A stretch of 41,195 nucleotides of DNA from Verrucomicrobiota bacterium. GTDB taxonomy: Bacteria > Verrucomicrobiota > Verrucomicrobiia > Verrucomicrobiales > DEV007. The position numbers and the translations under genes are program-made. The stretch covers positions 22,679-63,873 of the forward strand of contig JAHDID010000036.1 in NCBI GenBank assembly GCA_020630975.1, written 5' to 3'. Below, in pieces: positions 16,882 to 27,100 of this stretch. The notes under the pieces were generated by a model. The model worked only from the letters and a program-made list of their open reading frames with translations, ran no database searches and was not told the origin of the DNA. Numbering within the stretch: position 1 is the stretch's first letter; each line of letters begins with the position of its first letter.

Positions 16882-17442
16882 CTACGGCCCACGTACTCCG
16901 AAAAGCCTAGATAGGTATGTGTAGAGACGCCGAGTCGGTGCCTGCCAGACACTACCGTCTAGATGCGTCGGCTCGACTACGGCGCGACCACCGCGAAACG
17001 AGATGCGCGGTATCGACTCCTGTACACTGCCACGGCTGAAATGATACGAAGTCGGTGCACTCGAGCTCATCATAGCGCCACCATAGTAGTCTGAGTAGTA
17101 CAGTAGATTCTCCTCGATGATGTCGATCGCCAGCCGAGGATGTGCTGCCGACTGACTCTCTCCAGCTCGCCGCGTGGCCGCTAGATCGACATTTCCCTTC
17201 GTCACAAACGCAAACCGCTCCAGCCCTGGCTCAGCATTTCGCAGCAGCCCCTCGATCCTATCGAGAAACTCGCCAAACGTCTCGCCACTAGGCTGATAAT
17301 CGATCTTGGTGTTTTTCAGCAGAAACTCGGTAGTCCCAGCCTTTTGCTCCATCACATTCTCGTAGATGCAGACGCCAAAGAGCCATAAGCCCACGACAGG
17401 TAGGCCAATCTTCAACACAAACAGCAGGGGTAATCGCTTCAC
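16882..17442 (-). CDS. Membrane-anchored protein of unknown function
   Basis: A 186-aa protein starting at a GTG. It has one N-terminal hydrophobic segment (about residues 5-25, LLFVLKIGLPVVGLWLFGVC), then a soluble domain that would lie outside the cytoplasm. Features are a YxxDYYGGAMMSSS segment and a basic C-terminus. No Shine-Dalgarno is evident. Convergent with the HD gene and divergent from ychF. No family recognised, although the length and clean hydrophobic start support a real gene. Confidence 0.6.
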   Translation of the reverse strand: MKRLPLLFVLKIGLPVVGLWLFGVCIYENVMEQKAGTTEFLLKNTKIDYQPSGETFGEFLDRIEGLLRNAEPGLERFAFVTKGNVDLAATRRAGESQSAAHPRLAIDIIEENLLYYSDYYGGAMMSSSAPTSYHFSRGSVQESIPRISFRGGRAVVEPTHLDGSVWQAPTRRLYTYLSRLFGVRGP

Positions 17443-17497
17443 GGACAGCAGACTAGCAATAATGTATGAAAATTACAACTATTTTAATCCTCAGCGA

Positions 17498-17526
17498 TTG
17501 AAAATGCCGCCCTAGCCTCGTAAAGT
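17498..17526 (+). promoter_or_regulatory. Probable ychF promoter, possibly giving a leaderless mRNA
   Basis: TTGAAA at 17498-17503, a 17-bp spacer, and TAAAGT at 17521-17526. A start site about 7 bp after the -10 box falls on or next to the ychF ATG at 17533, and no Shine-Dalgarno precedes that ATG. The pattern therefore predicts a leaderless or nearly leaderless transcript. Based on sequence alone. Confidence 0.4.
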
Positions 17527-17532
17527 CCGCCC

Positions 17533-18648
17533 ATGTTAAAAGCAGGCATCGTCGGCCTCCCCAATGTGGGCAAGTCCACTCTTTTCAACGCTGTGACCCG
17601 TACTCGCAAAGCCGAGGCGGCGAATTATCCATTCTGTACTATCGATCCCAATATCGGCATGGTCTCCGTGCCCGATGAGCGGCTCGATGCGCTCGCCGAG
17701 ATCTCCGGCTCTGCCAAGATCATCGCCACGGCGATCGAGTTTGTCGATATCGCCGGTCTCGTAGAGGGTGCGGCAGATGGAGCAGGACTGGGCAATAAAT
17801 TCCTAGCCAATATCCGCGAGACCGATGCCATCGTGCAAGTGGTCCGCTGCTTTGAGAATGATGACATCATCCACGAGCTCGGCTCTGTCGATCCGCTCCG
17901 CGATATCGAGGTGATCAACTCCGAGCTGATGCTCGCCGACTACGCCGCTCTCGAGAAGCGCAAAGAAAGCCGCGCCAAAAAAGCCCGCGTGGGTGACAAA
18001 GACGCCAAGCGCGAGCTCGATCTGATCGAGCGCCTACTACCACACCTCGACGAGGGCAAGCCAGCGATCACTCTCGAGCTATCGGATGATGAAAAGCAGA
18101 CCATAAAAGAGTTTTTCCTCCTCACCTCGAAGAAGACCATCTTTGCCTGCAATGTCGCCGAGGACGATCTCGCCTCCGCCATGGACGATCCCGATAGCCA
18201 CCCGATGGTATCGAAGGTAAAGCAATATGCTGCCGACACACACGGCGCCGAGGCGATCGTGATATCCGCTCGTATCGAGGAGGAAATGATCGATCTCGAT
18301 GACGACGAGAAGCAGGAATTTCTCACCGACATGGGTGTCAATGACTCTGGGGTATCGACTCTGATCAAAGCCGTCTACCACCTACTCGGCCTACGTACCT
18401 ACTTGACCACAGGCGAGAAAGAAACACGCGCCTGGACGATACCTGCAGGGGCCAAAGCACCTCAGGCTGCGGGCGTGATCCATGGCGACTTCGAGCGCGG
18501 CTTCATCGCTGCCGAGACCATCGCCTACACCGATATGATCGAGCTCCGCTCCACGGCCGCCGCTCGCGACGCGGGCAAACTACGCATCGAGGGCAAGGAA
18601 TACGAAGTACAGGATGGCGACGTGATCGAGTTTCGATTCAATGTATAG
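17533..18648 (+). CDS. ychF: Redox-regulated ATPase YchF
   Basis: YchF is an Obg-family P-loop protein that binds ATP rather than GTP and associates with ribosomes. Visible motifs are the P-loop GLPNVGKST near residues 7-15, the switch DIAGLVEGA with downstream GLGNKFL, the altered specificity motif NVAEDD (NxxE instead of NKxD) near residue 205, and the C-terminal TGS domain with [12 protein letters not shown] and [11 protein letters not shown]. At 371 aa it has the usual length. The start ATG at 17533 is fixed by the conserved [15 protein letters not shown] beginning. A release-factor-like gene follows after 9 bp. Confidence 0.97.
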   Translation: MLKAGIVGLPNVGKSTLFNAVTRTRKAEAANYPFCTIDPNIGMVSVPDERLDALAEISGSAKIIATAIEFVDIAGLVEGAADGAGLGNKFLANIRETDAIVQVVRCFENDDIIHELGSVDPLRDIEVINSELMLADYAALEKRKESRAKKARVGDKDAKRELDLIERLLPHLDEGKPAITLELSDDEKQTIKEFFLLTSKKTIFACNVAEDDLASAMDDPDSHPMVSKVKQYAADTHGAEAIVISARIEEEMIDLDDDEKQEFLTDMGVNDSGVSTLIKAVYHLLGLRTYLTTGEKETRAWTIPAGAKAPQAAGVIHGDFERGFIAAETIAYTDMIELRSTAAARDAGKLRIEGKEYEVQDGDVIEFRFNV

Positions 18649-18657
18649 TGATGACTG

Positions 18658-19041
18658 ATGACACCTTCTCTCACAGAGCGCATGGAGCGTCTGCAGATCC
18701 ACGAGTCGGATCTGGTGGAGAAGTTTGTCCACGGCTCAGGCTCGGGTGGCCAAAAGATCAATAAAACGGCCTCCCGCGTCTACCTGCGCCACATCCCGAC
18801 CGCCATCGAGATCCAGTGCCAGGAGTCACGATCGAGAGATAAAAATCGTGAGATCGCGCGCGAGCGCCTGTGCGATCGCATCGAGAAAAAGCGCAAAGAC
18901 GAGTGGCTAAAGAAAGCCCGTACCCGAGCCAAAGCCCGCTACCGAAAGCGTAAGCCATCGGCAGCGACCAAAGCCAAAATGCGCCAGGCAAAAACCTACC
19001 GCTCCGACAAAAAGAAAAATAGGCAAAAGGTCAGCGGCTAG
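18658..19041 (+). CDS. GGQ-containing release-factor-like ribosome rescue protein
   Basis: A 127-aa class I release-factor-like protein with the peptidyl-tRNA hydrolysis motif GGQ at residues 30-32 (GSGSGGQKINKTASRV), but without the stop-codon-recognition domains. The C-terminus from residue 75 is extremely rich in Lys and Arg, as in ArfB/YaeJ and mitochondrial MTRFR, where such a tail enters the empty mRNA channel of stalled ribosomes. A role in ribosome rescue is likely by family. It lies 9 bp after ychF, also a ribosome-associated factor. ATG 18651 is out of frame; ATG 18658 is used. Confidence 0.85.
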   Translation: MTPSLTERMERLQIHESDLVEKFVHGSGSGGQKINKTASRVYLRHIPTAIEIQCQESRSRDKNREIARERLCDRIEKKRKDEWLKKARTRAKARYRKRKPSAATKAKMRQAKTYRSDKKKNRQKVSG

Positions 19042-19066
19042 AGCTACCGACCTGCTATTTTCGCCA

Positions 19067-19110
19067 AATTCAATAGGGTACAATTTTGACTCAATAGGGT
19101 ACAATCCGCC
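19067..19110 (-). repeat. 44-bp dispersed repeat, copy B (inverted)
   Basis: The reverse complement matches 1705-1748 at 38 of 44 positions and carries the same tandem TGTACCCTATTGA pair 21 bp apart, here without mismatch. It sits in the 189-bp intergenic gap between the release-factor-like gene and the SGNH hydrolase gene. That gap also holds CTACGATCGTAG near 19147-19158 but no coding sequence. The two copies face opposite ways, about 17.3 kb apart. Confidence 0.6.
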
Positions 19111-19230
19111 CAGTCGTAGCAAAGCGAAGAGCAACAAAGAAAAGGCTACGATCGTAGATGCGGTTTTCCCACCCCATCATCGATACTTCAGACCGATCAG
19201 CACTCCAGCTCTTTTGATCGAATAGCCGAG

Positions 19231-19980
19231 CTAGGCAGCAATGGCTTTCAGCCATTCATCTGCCATTAGCCCATGCCCAGCCTGCGATGGATGCACTCCA
19301 TCCGGTGCCCAGTAGGCAGGTCCCACTGCATCATTCAGCGACATATCGAGCCGCTTTTGAAATGGCACCCAGATAGCTCCTGCCTCTCGCGCTACCTGCT
19401 CAGCATAGGCGCGGCGTGTCTCAAACTCGGGGAACCACTTGTCCGTCACTGCACCACACCGCATGACGAAAGGCTCACATACTAGTACAGTCGCATCAGG
19501 TAGCTCTGTCATCGTCTCCTCGAGCAGCGCGTAGTAGCCATCGCGATACGCCTCAGGCGTGCCATCATAGCGGCCATTCAGCTTGTGCCAGATATCATTC
19601 ACACCGATCAGGATACTCACCACGTCGGGCTTCAGATCGAGGCAGTCGACCTTCCATCTTTTCGCCAGATCAGGCACCTTATTCCCAGAGATTCCACGGT
19701 TATGGATTTTCAGTCCCAGCTCAGCATGCTGAGAGAGCAGCTGAGCTGCCACTATCGCCGGATAGCCACTTCCCAGTCCACGCGGATCATTCGCCCTCTG
19801 GTGCTTTCTGTCCCGACGACAATCCGTGATCGAGTCGCCTTGGAAAAGAATCGTCTGCCCCTCCTGTAGAGATACCTTGTAGCCATCTGCGGCACTAGCT
19901 TTCGTAGATGATAAAGCCGCAGCAGCAGCTGTAGCAGAGGCAAGTCCTAAGGCAGAGCGACGTGAATATTTTTCTGGCAT
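19231..19980 (-). CDS. Tat-exported SGNH/GDSL hydrolase
   Basis: An esterase-like SGNH hydrolase of 249 aa. The N-terminus MPEKYSRRSALGLASA has the twin-arginine SRRxxL pattern followed by a hydrophobic Ala-rich segment and an AxA site (ASAAD), so folded export by Tat is likely. Catalytic blocks are all present: nucleophile Ser50 in FQGDSITD, block II NRGISGN, block III GVND, and Asp227/His230 in DGVHPS. Such enzymes in PVC bacteria often deacetylate polysaccharides or act on lipids; the substrate here is not known. It lies 61 bp downstream of the adaptor gene on the same strand. Confidence 0.88.
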   Translation of the reverse strand: MPEKYSRRSALGLASATAAAAALSSTKASAADGYKVSLQEGQTILFQGDSITDCRRDRKHQRANDPRGLGSGYPAIVAAQLLSQHAELGLKIHNRGISGNKVPDLAKRWKVDCLDLKPDVVSILIGVNDIWHKLNGRYDGTPEAYRDGYYALLEETMTELPDATVLVCEPFVMRCGAVTDKWFPEFETRRAYAEQVAREAGAIWVPFQKRLDMSLNDAVGPAYWAPDGVHPSQAGHGLMADEWLKAIAA

Positions 19981-20041
19981 GCAGTACCGGTAACGAATAC
20001 CACCCAGATTTCACCTAAAATCCAATAGCGTGTACGCTACC

Positions 20042-20965
20042 CTATTCGCTAAAAGAAAAACCATCGTCACCCCTCGGCAGCAGCGCATAAGCATGGGTAC
20101 CGCTACGGTATTTGCCATCCTCATTCTCGATGATCACCTTCGTCCGGACGGTCTCACTGGCCGGATTTGCCTCTGGAGAAATGAACTCGATCGTCCCAGG
20201 CACTTCAGATCCCGATTTCCCCCGGTTGGGGTCTAGGCTGTTCTTATCCAAAATCAATACGGGTAGACTATCACCACCCTTCAGCCCACCAGCGTAGCGC
20301 AGCGGTATATTGATGACGAGGCGTAGCTTATCCAGACGGGCGATACGCACGATGGCAGCCTCTTTCTCACCAGCCTTTTGTGGCACACTAGCCGACTCGG
20401 AGACGCGCCTATTTAGCTCCACCACGACTCCATCCATCGGACTGCGCAGTATGTGCTGATCGATCTGGGTCTGGATTTCGTCGACCTTCAGCAGGTTTAT
20501 CTTTTTCTCCTGCTGCGCCATGAGCAGCTCGCCCTCGGCACGCATCTCATTGGCACGGGCCTGAGAGATCTCCTGTGGACTCGCCGTTTTCAGGATTCGT
20601 GCCTGGTCATGATCCGCACGCGCGCGATTGGCTTCGCGACTAGCGATCTGGATCGCCGTCTCACTTTTCGCCGCCGCCTCTCTGGCCACCAGCAGCTGGG
20701 CCTTCAATACTTCATGATTCACCTCTGCTATCGGATCTCCCTGCTTCACCAGCGAGCCTTCTTTCACATGCACGGCCGATATGATGCCATTCTGCGTGGA
20801 GTTCATATTCACCCTCTCATAGGCCTCCAGATAGCCGAGCACCCGAAAGTGCTCTCCATACCCATCCTGCCCCGATGAGAGAGAGACTACCCCCAGCCCC
20901 ACGAAAACCACTAAGATGAAAAAACTGAACCGAAGATAAAATAAGGAGAATGGGCGAATGATCAT
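20042..20965 (-). CDS. HlyD/RND-type periplasmic adaptor (membrane fusion protein)
   Basis: A 307-aa membrane fusion protein linking an inner-membrane exporter to an outer-membrane channel. It has an N-terminal membrane anchor or signal (residues about 12-31), then half a lipoyl domain (GIISAVHVKEGSLVKQGDPIAEV). A helical hairpin follows at about 80-165 (AKSETAIQIASREANRARADHDQ ... AQQEKKINLLKVDEIQ), then the second lipoyl half (HILRSPMDGVVVELN) and a beta-barrel segment (RLVINIPLRYAGGLKGG). It is shorter than classical type I HlyD. It lies 170 bp downstream of the giant adhesin gene on the same strand, so a role in adhesin export is plausible but unproven; no transporter partner is visible. 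Confidence 0.83.
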   Translation of the reverse strand: MIIRPFSLFYLRFSFFILVVFVGLGVVSLSSGQDGYGEHFRVLGYLEAYERVNMNSTQNGIISAVHVKEGSLVKQGDPIAEVNHEVLKAQLLVAREAAAKSETAIQIASREANRARADHDQARILKTASPQEISQARANEMRAEGELLMAQQEKKINLLKVDEIQTQIDQHILRSPMDGVVVELNRRVSESASVPQKAGEKEAAIVRIARLDKLRLVINIPLRYAGGLKGGDSLPVLILDKNSLDPNRGKSGSEVPGTIEFISPEANPASETVRTKVIIENEDGKYRSGTHAYALLPRGDDGFSFSE

Positions 20966-21135
20966 TTGAGGCGAAGAAGGAGTCCTTCACTGTGCCGGAC
21001 ACCGCCCCATCCTGCAATCACAACACCCACCAAAATCATGAAATGTATTCACTCATTTACGGGTCTAATATTACGAATAATTCGCCACTGAACCAAAATT
21101 TTGTAAATTACGAAAATTATCGGCCGATAAAAATC
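20966..21135. other. AT-rich gap after the giant gene
   Basis: 170 bp between the adhesin stop and the adaptor start on the minus strand. It contains the 10-bp palindrome ATCGGCCGAT at 21119-21128 flanked by A/T runs, and GAAGGA-G-TCCTTC at 20976-20988, close to the adaptor start. Neither is a convincing terminator, so read-through from the adhesin gene into the adaptor gene remains possible. Confidence 0.4.
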
Positions 21136-24100
21136 TTACTGAATATCAATGTATTCCTCCTCGATCATAGCTCCACTCGGAGAGCTAGGCGCGTCGACCC
21201 TGTCCTCGGCCACTGGAGATGAGGTATCATCATCGATGACCATGGAATCCCCATTTTCTGCCAAGATCTCGATCGGTGCTTCCTCACCGGCGATCAGGTC
21301 CTCATACTTAAACTCAGCATCAGCCGCTATACCCGTACTACCATCAGAGTAGTTGACCACAGACTCACCGTGCACCAGCACATCACCATCGCCGGAGTGA
21401 TAGCTCTCGCCATCGCTCACCAGCCCGATCGACTCGATACCCGCATCCGCCAGGCTGATCATCTCGCCGTCGCCGACTTCACCGTCGCCATCGCTATCCT
21501 GCCAGACCTTAAACGAACCAAACTCTGCATCCTCCGCAGATAGGACTCCATCGTTATTGGTATCAAAGCCCTCACGCAGACCTTCCATATCGGTAGCGTT
21601 TTTGTTTTCACTGTAGTCAGCAAAGGCGAACTCACTACGTCCATCGACATCGCCATTGTTATTTCCATCGTAGATCAGCACCGCATCATCCTCATCTGCC
21701 CACGCGGACTGCTCTTTCACTCCATCACCGTCGACGTCCATAGCGATACCTTCGTCCACAGAGTCAAACTCGGCACCATCACCATCCATATCGATCACGA
21801 TAGGTGGCGTGCTAGATGGTACATGGACCACTGCGATATCATCCATACCCCAGTCAACCCCCTGTGAATTAGCCAGAGTCGTGGTATCATTGACCACTAT
21901 CTGAGTCGACGTGCCATCAGCCACGAATGTATAAGTATACACATCTCCATTCACCACACTCACACTCTCTACAGCACCCGATCCAGCCTGGATGGTAAAA
22001 GTCTGATCACTCGCCCCATTTTTGGTCAGAGTAAAACTGATCGTGTACTCATCTCCAGCAATCGTAGTAATCTCCTTAGTCGCTACACCACCGATGGCAT
22101 TCCCCCCACCGAACTGAATGCGATTAGGCAAAGCCCCCCCCCCAGATCCCGCAGGACCAGAGAATTCCCAGCCTAGTGAGTCCTTATTGTCGAAGTTACT
22201 GTAGCTAATCGTCCCGTCAGGCAGAGTATCACCATAATCAATAGCCAAATATGATGGATCTGCGAAACCATTTCCATCATCCACAGAGACTTTCACATTA
22301 CGAACACCAGTACTACCAGAGTAGGACGAGAACGATACCCCACTCAACACTTCCTGATAAGCATCAACTGAAGCCCTACCCGTGATTGTCAAAACCACAT
22401 TCGGAGCGCTCACATCCAGACTCGATTCGAGGCCACTAGGCAGTAAACCGCCAATCGCCAGGAGATCCTCAGCTTGAGCATTCGTCAGAGTGATTTTCAT
22501 CCCCTCTAGGATTCCAGTATTATCGGATATTTCGACACCGTAATCGGATAGATAAATCGGGTTCACACCGCGTAACTCCACAGAATCGAGATAATTCCCA
22601 ATATTAGAGTGCTCAGTGCCCTGACTCTGGAACGCAACATATGTCACATCCTGCCCTTCTGGGATACTGACCGTCGAGGAATACTCATTCCAGCTCAATA
22701 CTCCGTCTGTATTAGTCATCACCACCTCCACGAAACCGAGCGCTAGGAGATCCTCGACATCACTTGGGCCCGCCCTGTCCGGCGGTGCGACTGATCCAAT
22801 CAACACTCGAATCTGCTCCCCCACACTTATCTTCTGGGCATGCTGAAAATTGATCGATATACCCGATGTCCCAGATGTATCAACTGCTTGCCATAAAGTT
22901 GCCTCCTCCACATAATTCAGCTCCGCATAATATCCGCCATCATGAGGCGTCAGATCACCATAGCCGTTCTGCAGCTCGATTATGCCAGTGGAGTCCGTAG
23001 TATTCCACCCAGCTATCGCATCTTCACTATACCCCTGCCAGTACCCCCCAGATAGAGCAGCCCCTGGCGTCAACCCCTCCTCAAAACTCGCATTCACTGC
23101 GCTATTCGACGCAAGCGGAGCCCCGCTCGTAGCCACTGCAGCAGTGGACTCCGGCGAAGGATCGATCGTCACAAAGGCATTGGCAGTCTCGGTATTCACA
23201 CCATCAGTCACCGTATACTCAAAATGCTGGTTAGCAGCGCTTGAGGCGGCATCCACATCCACAAAGAATCCGAATCCATCGCCCGAGCCATCCACATGCT
23301 TGACGATAAAGTTCGTCCCAGTGAAACTCACCGTCTTCATATGCCCCGATGTATCCTGCTCCACCTGATAGGCCACATCCACACCATCCACATTCAGAGT
23401 AAACTGCTCGTTATTATGCAAATACTGCATCGAAAACTGCACCGTCACAGGCTGATCAAAATCGAATGAGATCTCGTGACCATACTTGATCCAGTAAGCC
23501 TCACTATAGACACTGTTACTATCTCCCGACCACAGCCTGCCGTGATCAAAATTCGTGACGCCTCTCACTTCTGCCGTAATATCAGCCCCACCAGACACAC
23601 CCGGAATCACAGTGGTAAAGTCGTTAAACATGTTGTCGAACGCATCTAGGCGGGTGAACACTGGATCAGGAGCCACAAAATTCTCGTCCGACACAAAATT
23701 GAAGCTACCATCAGCATTCACGGTCAAATCTCCACCAGCCAGCGAGGCAGTCTCGCCGACATTATACAGCGTATCGCCTACCTTGAATCCGGTGACACTG
23801 GAGACATCTCGATCTGCACCGGATCCGTTGTCGTCTGTCACCAGATTTCCAGAAGCGGTATCACCTGCATGGATTGAGAAGGTATCATCTGTGGGATCCA
23901 AAACATCCAACACATTGATCACCACATCCTCCTCATGAGACAGACCTCCCGAGTCAGTCACCCTCACCCTGAGCGTGTGAGAAGTCGCAGTTTCAAAATC
24001 GAGCGACGCATTGGCAAGCAGTCTCACCTCGTTACCTACGATCTCAAACATACCATCATTCGAAATCACGTTACCATTGCTGTCGATCAGCTCATACACT

Positions 24101-27100
24101 GCAGTATCCCCCACATCGGCATCTGTCCGCGAAAGCTCTGCCACGACAGTTCCGCCGTCTACACTCTCATCCACGCCTGGTTTCCAAGCCACGGAACGGA
24201 AAGACTTCGACCCGGCCTCTTCGCTAGCATAATAGAACGTAAAGACAATCGTGCCGTCAGCATTCTGCGCCCCCTGAAGATGAGTACCACGCCCTACCTC
24301 TGGGCTGATCATGATTTCATCCCCTACCTCATTACCATACTTATCATACCTCTGCCCCATAGCCTTAAAAGTGTCCCCCCGATCATGCAGAGAATGCCAA
24401 AGAACGATAAATCCTCCATCATTGAGCTGGACCACGTCATTAATATACTGATGATAGTTAGTCGACGAATTGACTGTCACTTCCTGGCCAATAGGCGTCC
24501 CGTTAGAATCAAACTTCTGCATCACCACACCGTGAGTCCACGAATCATCTCTGCTAAGATAAGCAGCTACAAAACCACCATCGGCTAGCTGAACTAGCTT
24601 GACGGTATGCTGATCCCCAGACCAGTTTTCGTTCAAACGCCACTCCTCACCGATAGGTGTTCCATCGGCCGCAAATTTCTGAGCGTGCACACCCCAGCCC
24701 CCGTAATGATGCCCATGCCAAGCGATGATATAGGTTCCATCAGCCAACTCCAATGTCTGCGCCCAGTCATTATTATCAGTGATCGTCGTATTCACCTGGG
24801 TAGGCTCTCCAACCTTAAGTCCATCCGAATCAAAGCGTTGTTGCACTATCTGTGAGTACCCATTGATTCCCATATCGTGAGACGAGAAGGTCACCACAAA
24901 ACTACCGTCTGAAAACACCGTCAGTCTAGAAAGGTCCTCGCCACTATCACTGATACCAGAATTGATCCGAACTCTCTCACCGAGCATATTGCTATTCTCA
25001 TCAAAGCGCTGAACGAAGATACTCCAGCCATCATAATAAGTTAGCACATAGCCTCCATCAGGCAGGGCTGCGCCATTCGGATTATGAGCCGTGTTAGTCA
25101 CAGGCTGGATCGTTTCCTCGATCAAATTCCCATCACTATCCAGTCTCTGCATGACCAAATTCTTCCCATGACCACGAACAGTGATGAATTCGCCATTATT
25201 AAGAGCAATCACATCCGTATAAGCACCACCGTGAGCCGCGAACAGATCTTCCGGGTCAGCTACTAAATTCCCATCAATATCGAAAATCTTATGAAAGGTT
25301 CCACCAGCTTCATCATCACGCCCCACTAGGACGAGATTCCCATTTGAAAGCTGAGCCGATGTGTGATGATGAGAATACTGATTCCCTCCTTCTACTGCGA
25401 TCAAAACTTCAGCGCCCAGCTTATTCCCATCAGCATCAAAACGCTGACCTTTCACATCATTAGACACAGAATAGGAGACAAAGAAGCCGCCATCTTCCAA
25501 CTCAAAGGTATGGTGATACCTAGTATGAACCGAACCTCCACTCAGCATCAGGTTTTCTGATAGAACAGTCCCGTCCTGATCAAAAATAGTCCCTCGAATA
25601 TCACCACCTTCATTCCCATCGTAGTAGCTAACCAAAACATTACCATTAGCCAACTTCACGATTTGAGTATCATGCTGCCCTGAGTTGGTATAAGCACTCA
25701 CCTTAAACTCATCAGTGATCGCATTTCCATCAATATCGAAAATACGGCCGGAAACACCCCACCCACTTGTGTCTAGCACACCGCTCAGAGTGTCAAACGC
25801 GACAAAGATATTCCCATTATCCAGCTCCGTCACATTTGCGAAGCTTCGACCTTGATTATTCACAGTATACTGAGCGGCATGGAAAGCAGGGGTTACCAAC
25901 GTACCATCGTTATTATAAATCGCTATCGCGACATCATTCGACTCACCCCAATCAGCGGATGGCTTATCGTAGATCACGGCAAATTTTCCATTGGACAAAG
26001 CTGTCACCTGTGGAGACCCACTGCTGTTATTAGATACATTATCGACCAGATCGACATAAAAACCACTGACCGTTGTGTTCAAATCGCTGTCCAAGACTTC
26101 AATATAAGGTGTCGTCCTATGTGAATTCCACCCAGTCCTAGCCACTACAATTTCTCCGTTATCAAGCAAATCAACATCCACCAATCCACGAGTGTGAAAT
26201 AATTCTTTTCGCTCCGTCAAAGCCGTTCCATCTGCTGCAAACTTCTGCGCTTTCACATAACTGTCGTTAGCATCGCGCATAAAAATGTAATACTCTCCAG
26301 AACCATCCCCCAGCTCGAGCACACGCATCGAAGCATCATACCCATTCTGAGCCGCATAAGTCGAAATCACCTGACTATCCTGATTCTGCTCAAAGTTACC
26401 AACTGGCGTCGACAGGATCGAGGTGGGTGCCTGATTAATATCCTGCACATCCACATTGATCACTTCAGTGTACTTGAGCCCCTGAGAATCCATCACCTCA
26501 ATGGTGACTTCATGAGTCTCCCTCTGGCTAAAGTTGATCTGATAACCTGCCTTCACAGCAATCTGATTGCCATTGACAATCTCAAACATCCCAAGCCCAC
26601 CCTCTGTGGACTTGATGGCGTAAGTGTGAGAATCATCCGTGTCGACATCTTCCACCGACAACGTGCCCACGATCGTGCCTCCTGTAGCTCCATCGAGAAC
26701 AGTGGCAGTTGTGTCATCATTTGTGGTACCGTCCCCATCATCAACAAACAGATTAGTCGGGAAATCCTGACCACCATTGATGACAATCGTCACATTATCT
26801 TCGAGAGTCAGTCCGCCCTGATCTGTGATCCTAACAACAATGTCATACTCCTGGGTAAATTGAGCCAAATTGGTAAAGCTCTCACCAGTCCTCAGAACCA
26901 CGGTATTACCGACAATCTCAAACTTACCCGTTGGGTCAGAAACCAACTCGTAGGTATGATTATCCCCTTCGTCAATATCATCACTGGATAGCGAAGCTAC
27001 TACTACCGGCCCAACCACCTCTTCAGCTGGAGCCTGCTCATAGAATCGGAATTTCGCTCCATTCAGACTCGGGTTCGCATTCTCATACGACCAACTAAAA

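Noticed and set aside
19142-19160. CTACGATCGTAG palindrome as a regulatory site
   Set aside because: Short self-complementary 12-mer built around GATC, with no second copy noticed and no position relative to a promoter.
23935-24588. Plus-strand 217-aa frame opposite the giant gene
   Set aside because: It is antisense to a strongly conserved-looking repeat region and has low-complexity, family-less sequence. The same applies to the 202-aa frame at 33517-34125 and the 106-aa frame at 40165-40485.
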